Below, piece after piece: positions 12,826-13,767 of a DNA stretch of 13,767 nucleotides (the first letter of the stretch is position 1; the number at the start of each line of letters is the position of its first letter). Made by a program: the position numbers and the translations under genes. The stretch is from Opitutaceae bacterium. Lineage in GTDB: Bacteria > Verrucomicrobiota > Verrucomicrobiia > Opitutales > Opitutaceae. The stretch is taken from contig JAPOIC010000030.1 of assembly GCA_029979145.1 (NCBI GenBank), positions 1 through 13,767 of the forward strand, given 5' to 3'. The notes under the pieces were generated by a model. That model searched no databases and was not told the DNA's origin. It saw nothing but the letters and a program-made list of their open reading frames with translations.

Positions 12826-13222
12826 CGGGGCGGGGTGGGGGCGGGATTTCGTCGAGCAAGGTGGCCAGTTCGAAATCGATCAGGCAGAACCGGCCGTCGG
12901 CGATGCGATAAGTGACGTTGCGCATGTAGGGGTCGTCGTGGCGCACGCCGTATTGCTCGAGCTCGGCGAAGAGCGACTTGAGTCTTTCGTCGCTGATATG
13001 GTCGACGCGTTGGCCGCAGTTGGACGTCACGATTCGCAGCTTCGCTGGATCGCTGTCGAGAAGCCGGGGCACGAAGTCGCAGCCGCGGGCCTCGAGATGG
13101 CGGAGGATACGGCATTCGTTGGCAAACCGCTTGTCCGCTTCGTGGCCACGAAAAGTCTTTTGCACCGTGCCGTCGTAGCCGATGCGGACGTGGGCGCGGT
13201 TCGTGTCCTTGACGTCAGGCAT
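12815..13222 (-). CDS. Very small protein-kinase-like protein
   Basis: From ATG 13222 the product has 135 residues, about half a normal kinase domain. Kinase-like landmarks are a beta strand with Lys22 (TVQKTF), Glu36 in a following helix (FANECRILRHLE), HDDPYMRN at 95-102, which matches the HxDxxxxN catalytic loop, and CLIDFE with Asp116 in the place of DFG. The glycine-rich loop and most of the C-lobe are missing. It could be a minimal kinase of the RIO or lipopolysaccharide-kinase type, or a pseudokinase that regulates the phosphatase encoded next to it. The frame is open up to 13453, but the extra 77 residues look non-coding and overlap the glnII promoter region, so I prefer 13222. No Shine-Dalgarno is visible. 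Confidence 0.75.
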   Translation of the reverse strand: MPDVKDTNRAHVRIGYDGTVQKTFRGHEADKRFANECRILRHLEARGCDFVPRLLDSDPAKLRIVTSNCGQRVDHISDERLKSLFAELEQYGVRHDDPYMRNVTYRIADGRFCLIDFELATLLDEIPPPPRPDAS

Positions 13223-13348
13223 GGCACCAAGACTCAAGTCGGCGGGAGCGGCGTCGGCGAACAAAAACCGCTTTGCTGCTGGTTGCGTGGCAACAACTTG
13301 AAAATATGTCAGGGTTTTCGGGAAGTTTGCCGGAAATCCCACGAACGC

Positions 13349-13364
13349 TGGCATGCAAGGTGCT
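13349..13364 (+). promoter_or_regulatory. Candidate sigma-54 promoter of glnII
   Basis: TGGCATGCAAGGTGCT fits the sigma-54 pattern TGGCAC-N5-TTGC with the essential GG and GC at the right spacing and two mismatches elsewhere. It points toward glnII, whose ATG is about 100 bases downstream. Rhizobial glnII is known to be under sigma-54 and NtrC. I see no convincing NtrC site. Confidence 0.55.
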
Positions 13365-13467
13365 CCATGGATTCGTGATTTTACAACTCGCATACGGCCC
13401 GCTTTTCTCGGCGGCTTGGATGTGATTGTAGTCCAAAACCCTGTCAAAACCACCCGAACTACCCGCT

Positions 13468-13767
13468 ATGGCTAAATACAAACTCGAATACATCTGGTTG
13501 GACGGCTACACGCCGCTGGCCAACATGCGCAGCAAGACCCAGATCAAGGAATTCGCCAGCTTCCCGAAGCTCGCCGACCTCCCGATGTGGGGCTTCGACG
13601 GCAGCTCGACCAAGCAGGCCGAGGGCCGCAGCTCTGACTGCATGCTCAAGCCGGTCGCCTGTTTCGCCGACAGCACCCGTAAGAACGGCGTGCTCGTCAT
13701 GTGCGAAGTCATGATGCCCGATGGCATCACCCCGCACCCGACCAACTCCCGTGCCACCATCCCCGAT
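13468..13767 (+). CDS. glnII: Glutamine synthetase type II, partial at right edge
   Basis: Glutamine synthetase joins ammonia to glutamate with ATP. The first 100 residues are present and the frame is open at the edge. The start AKYKLEYIWLDGYTPLANMR, then KTQIKEFASFP, MWGFDGSSTKQAEG, SSDCMLKPVACFADSTR, NGVLVMCEVMMPDG and TNSRATI, is the N-terminal beta-grasp domain of GSII. It resembles the rhizobial and eukaryotic enzyme rather than the 12-subunit GSI. The DGSST and QAEG segments border the active site formed between subunits. GSII is not adenylylated like GSI and is usually controlled at transcription, which fits the sigma-54-type promoter upstream. Confidence 0.95.
   Translation, partial: MAKYKLEYIWLDGYTPLANMRSKTQIKEFASFPKLADLPMWGFDGSSTKQAEGRSSDCMLKPVACFADSTRKNGVLVMCEVMMPDGITPHPTNSRATIPD

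Noticed and set aside
13223..13453. 77-residue N-terminal extension of the kinase-like protein
   Set aside because: The sequence is not ordered like the rest and it crosses the candidate glnII promoter. The ATG at 13222 is a better start.

Overview
The window is GC-rich, gene-dense bacterial chromosome. It looks like a member of the Verrucomicrobia, most likely Opitutaceae. The clues are the high GC content, the near absence of Shine-Dalgarno sites, a small bacterial SUI1/eIF1-like protein, a rhizobial-type glutamine synthetase II, and the translated repeat peptide FAKASEG. The taxonomic call is inference from gene content and protein style; no database search was possible.

Layout. (1) 1-3620, minus strand: sucA-sucB, the E1 and E2 subunits of 2-oxoglutarate dehydrogenase. 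sucB runs off the left edge. sucA is broken by one in-frame TAG at 2838-2840, although the reading frame is otherwise intact. (2) 3808-4478, plus strand: a small unknown gene coupled by ATGA to an eIF1/SUI1 (YciH) homologue that carries a palindromic repeat insertion in its linker. (3) 4475-8236, minus strand: leuA-rlmN-metF. leuA has a leader containing a Leu-codon mini-ORF and two hairpins. metF has a perfect inverted repeat just before its start. (4) 8509-9867, plus strand: a three-gene envelope-signalling unit made of an ECF sigma factor, a short single-pass membrane protein and a Spy/CpxP/CnrX-like membrane-anchored protein. A candidate ECF-type promoter lies upstream. (5) 9931-11621, plus strand: SRP RNA (ffs) followed by dnaX. 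dnaX contains a run of ten A and an in-frame stop next to a -1 frame extension, the classical arrangement for making gamma and tau from one gene. (6) 11618-13222, minus strand: a very small kinase-like protein, a PP2C phosphatase and a gamma-glutamylcyclotransferase-fold protein, all overlapping. (7) 13468 to the right edge, plus strand: glnII behind a sigma-54-type promoter.

The genes are mostly housekeeping (TCA cycle, leucine and one-carbon metabolism, rRNA methylation, replication, protein targeting, nitrogen assimilation). The least ordinary parts are the ECF/membrane-sensor trio, the kinase-phosphatase pair, the dnaX recoding site, the sucA nonsense codon, and the repeat element found in the same reading frame in two unrelated proteins. 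No gene-free stretch exceeds about 300 bases. The largest are 8237-8508, 13223-13467, 9868-10083 and 3621-3807, and their contents are listed as regulatory or RNA features. I saw no tRNA, rRNA, CRISPR array, insertion sequence or phage gene.
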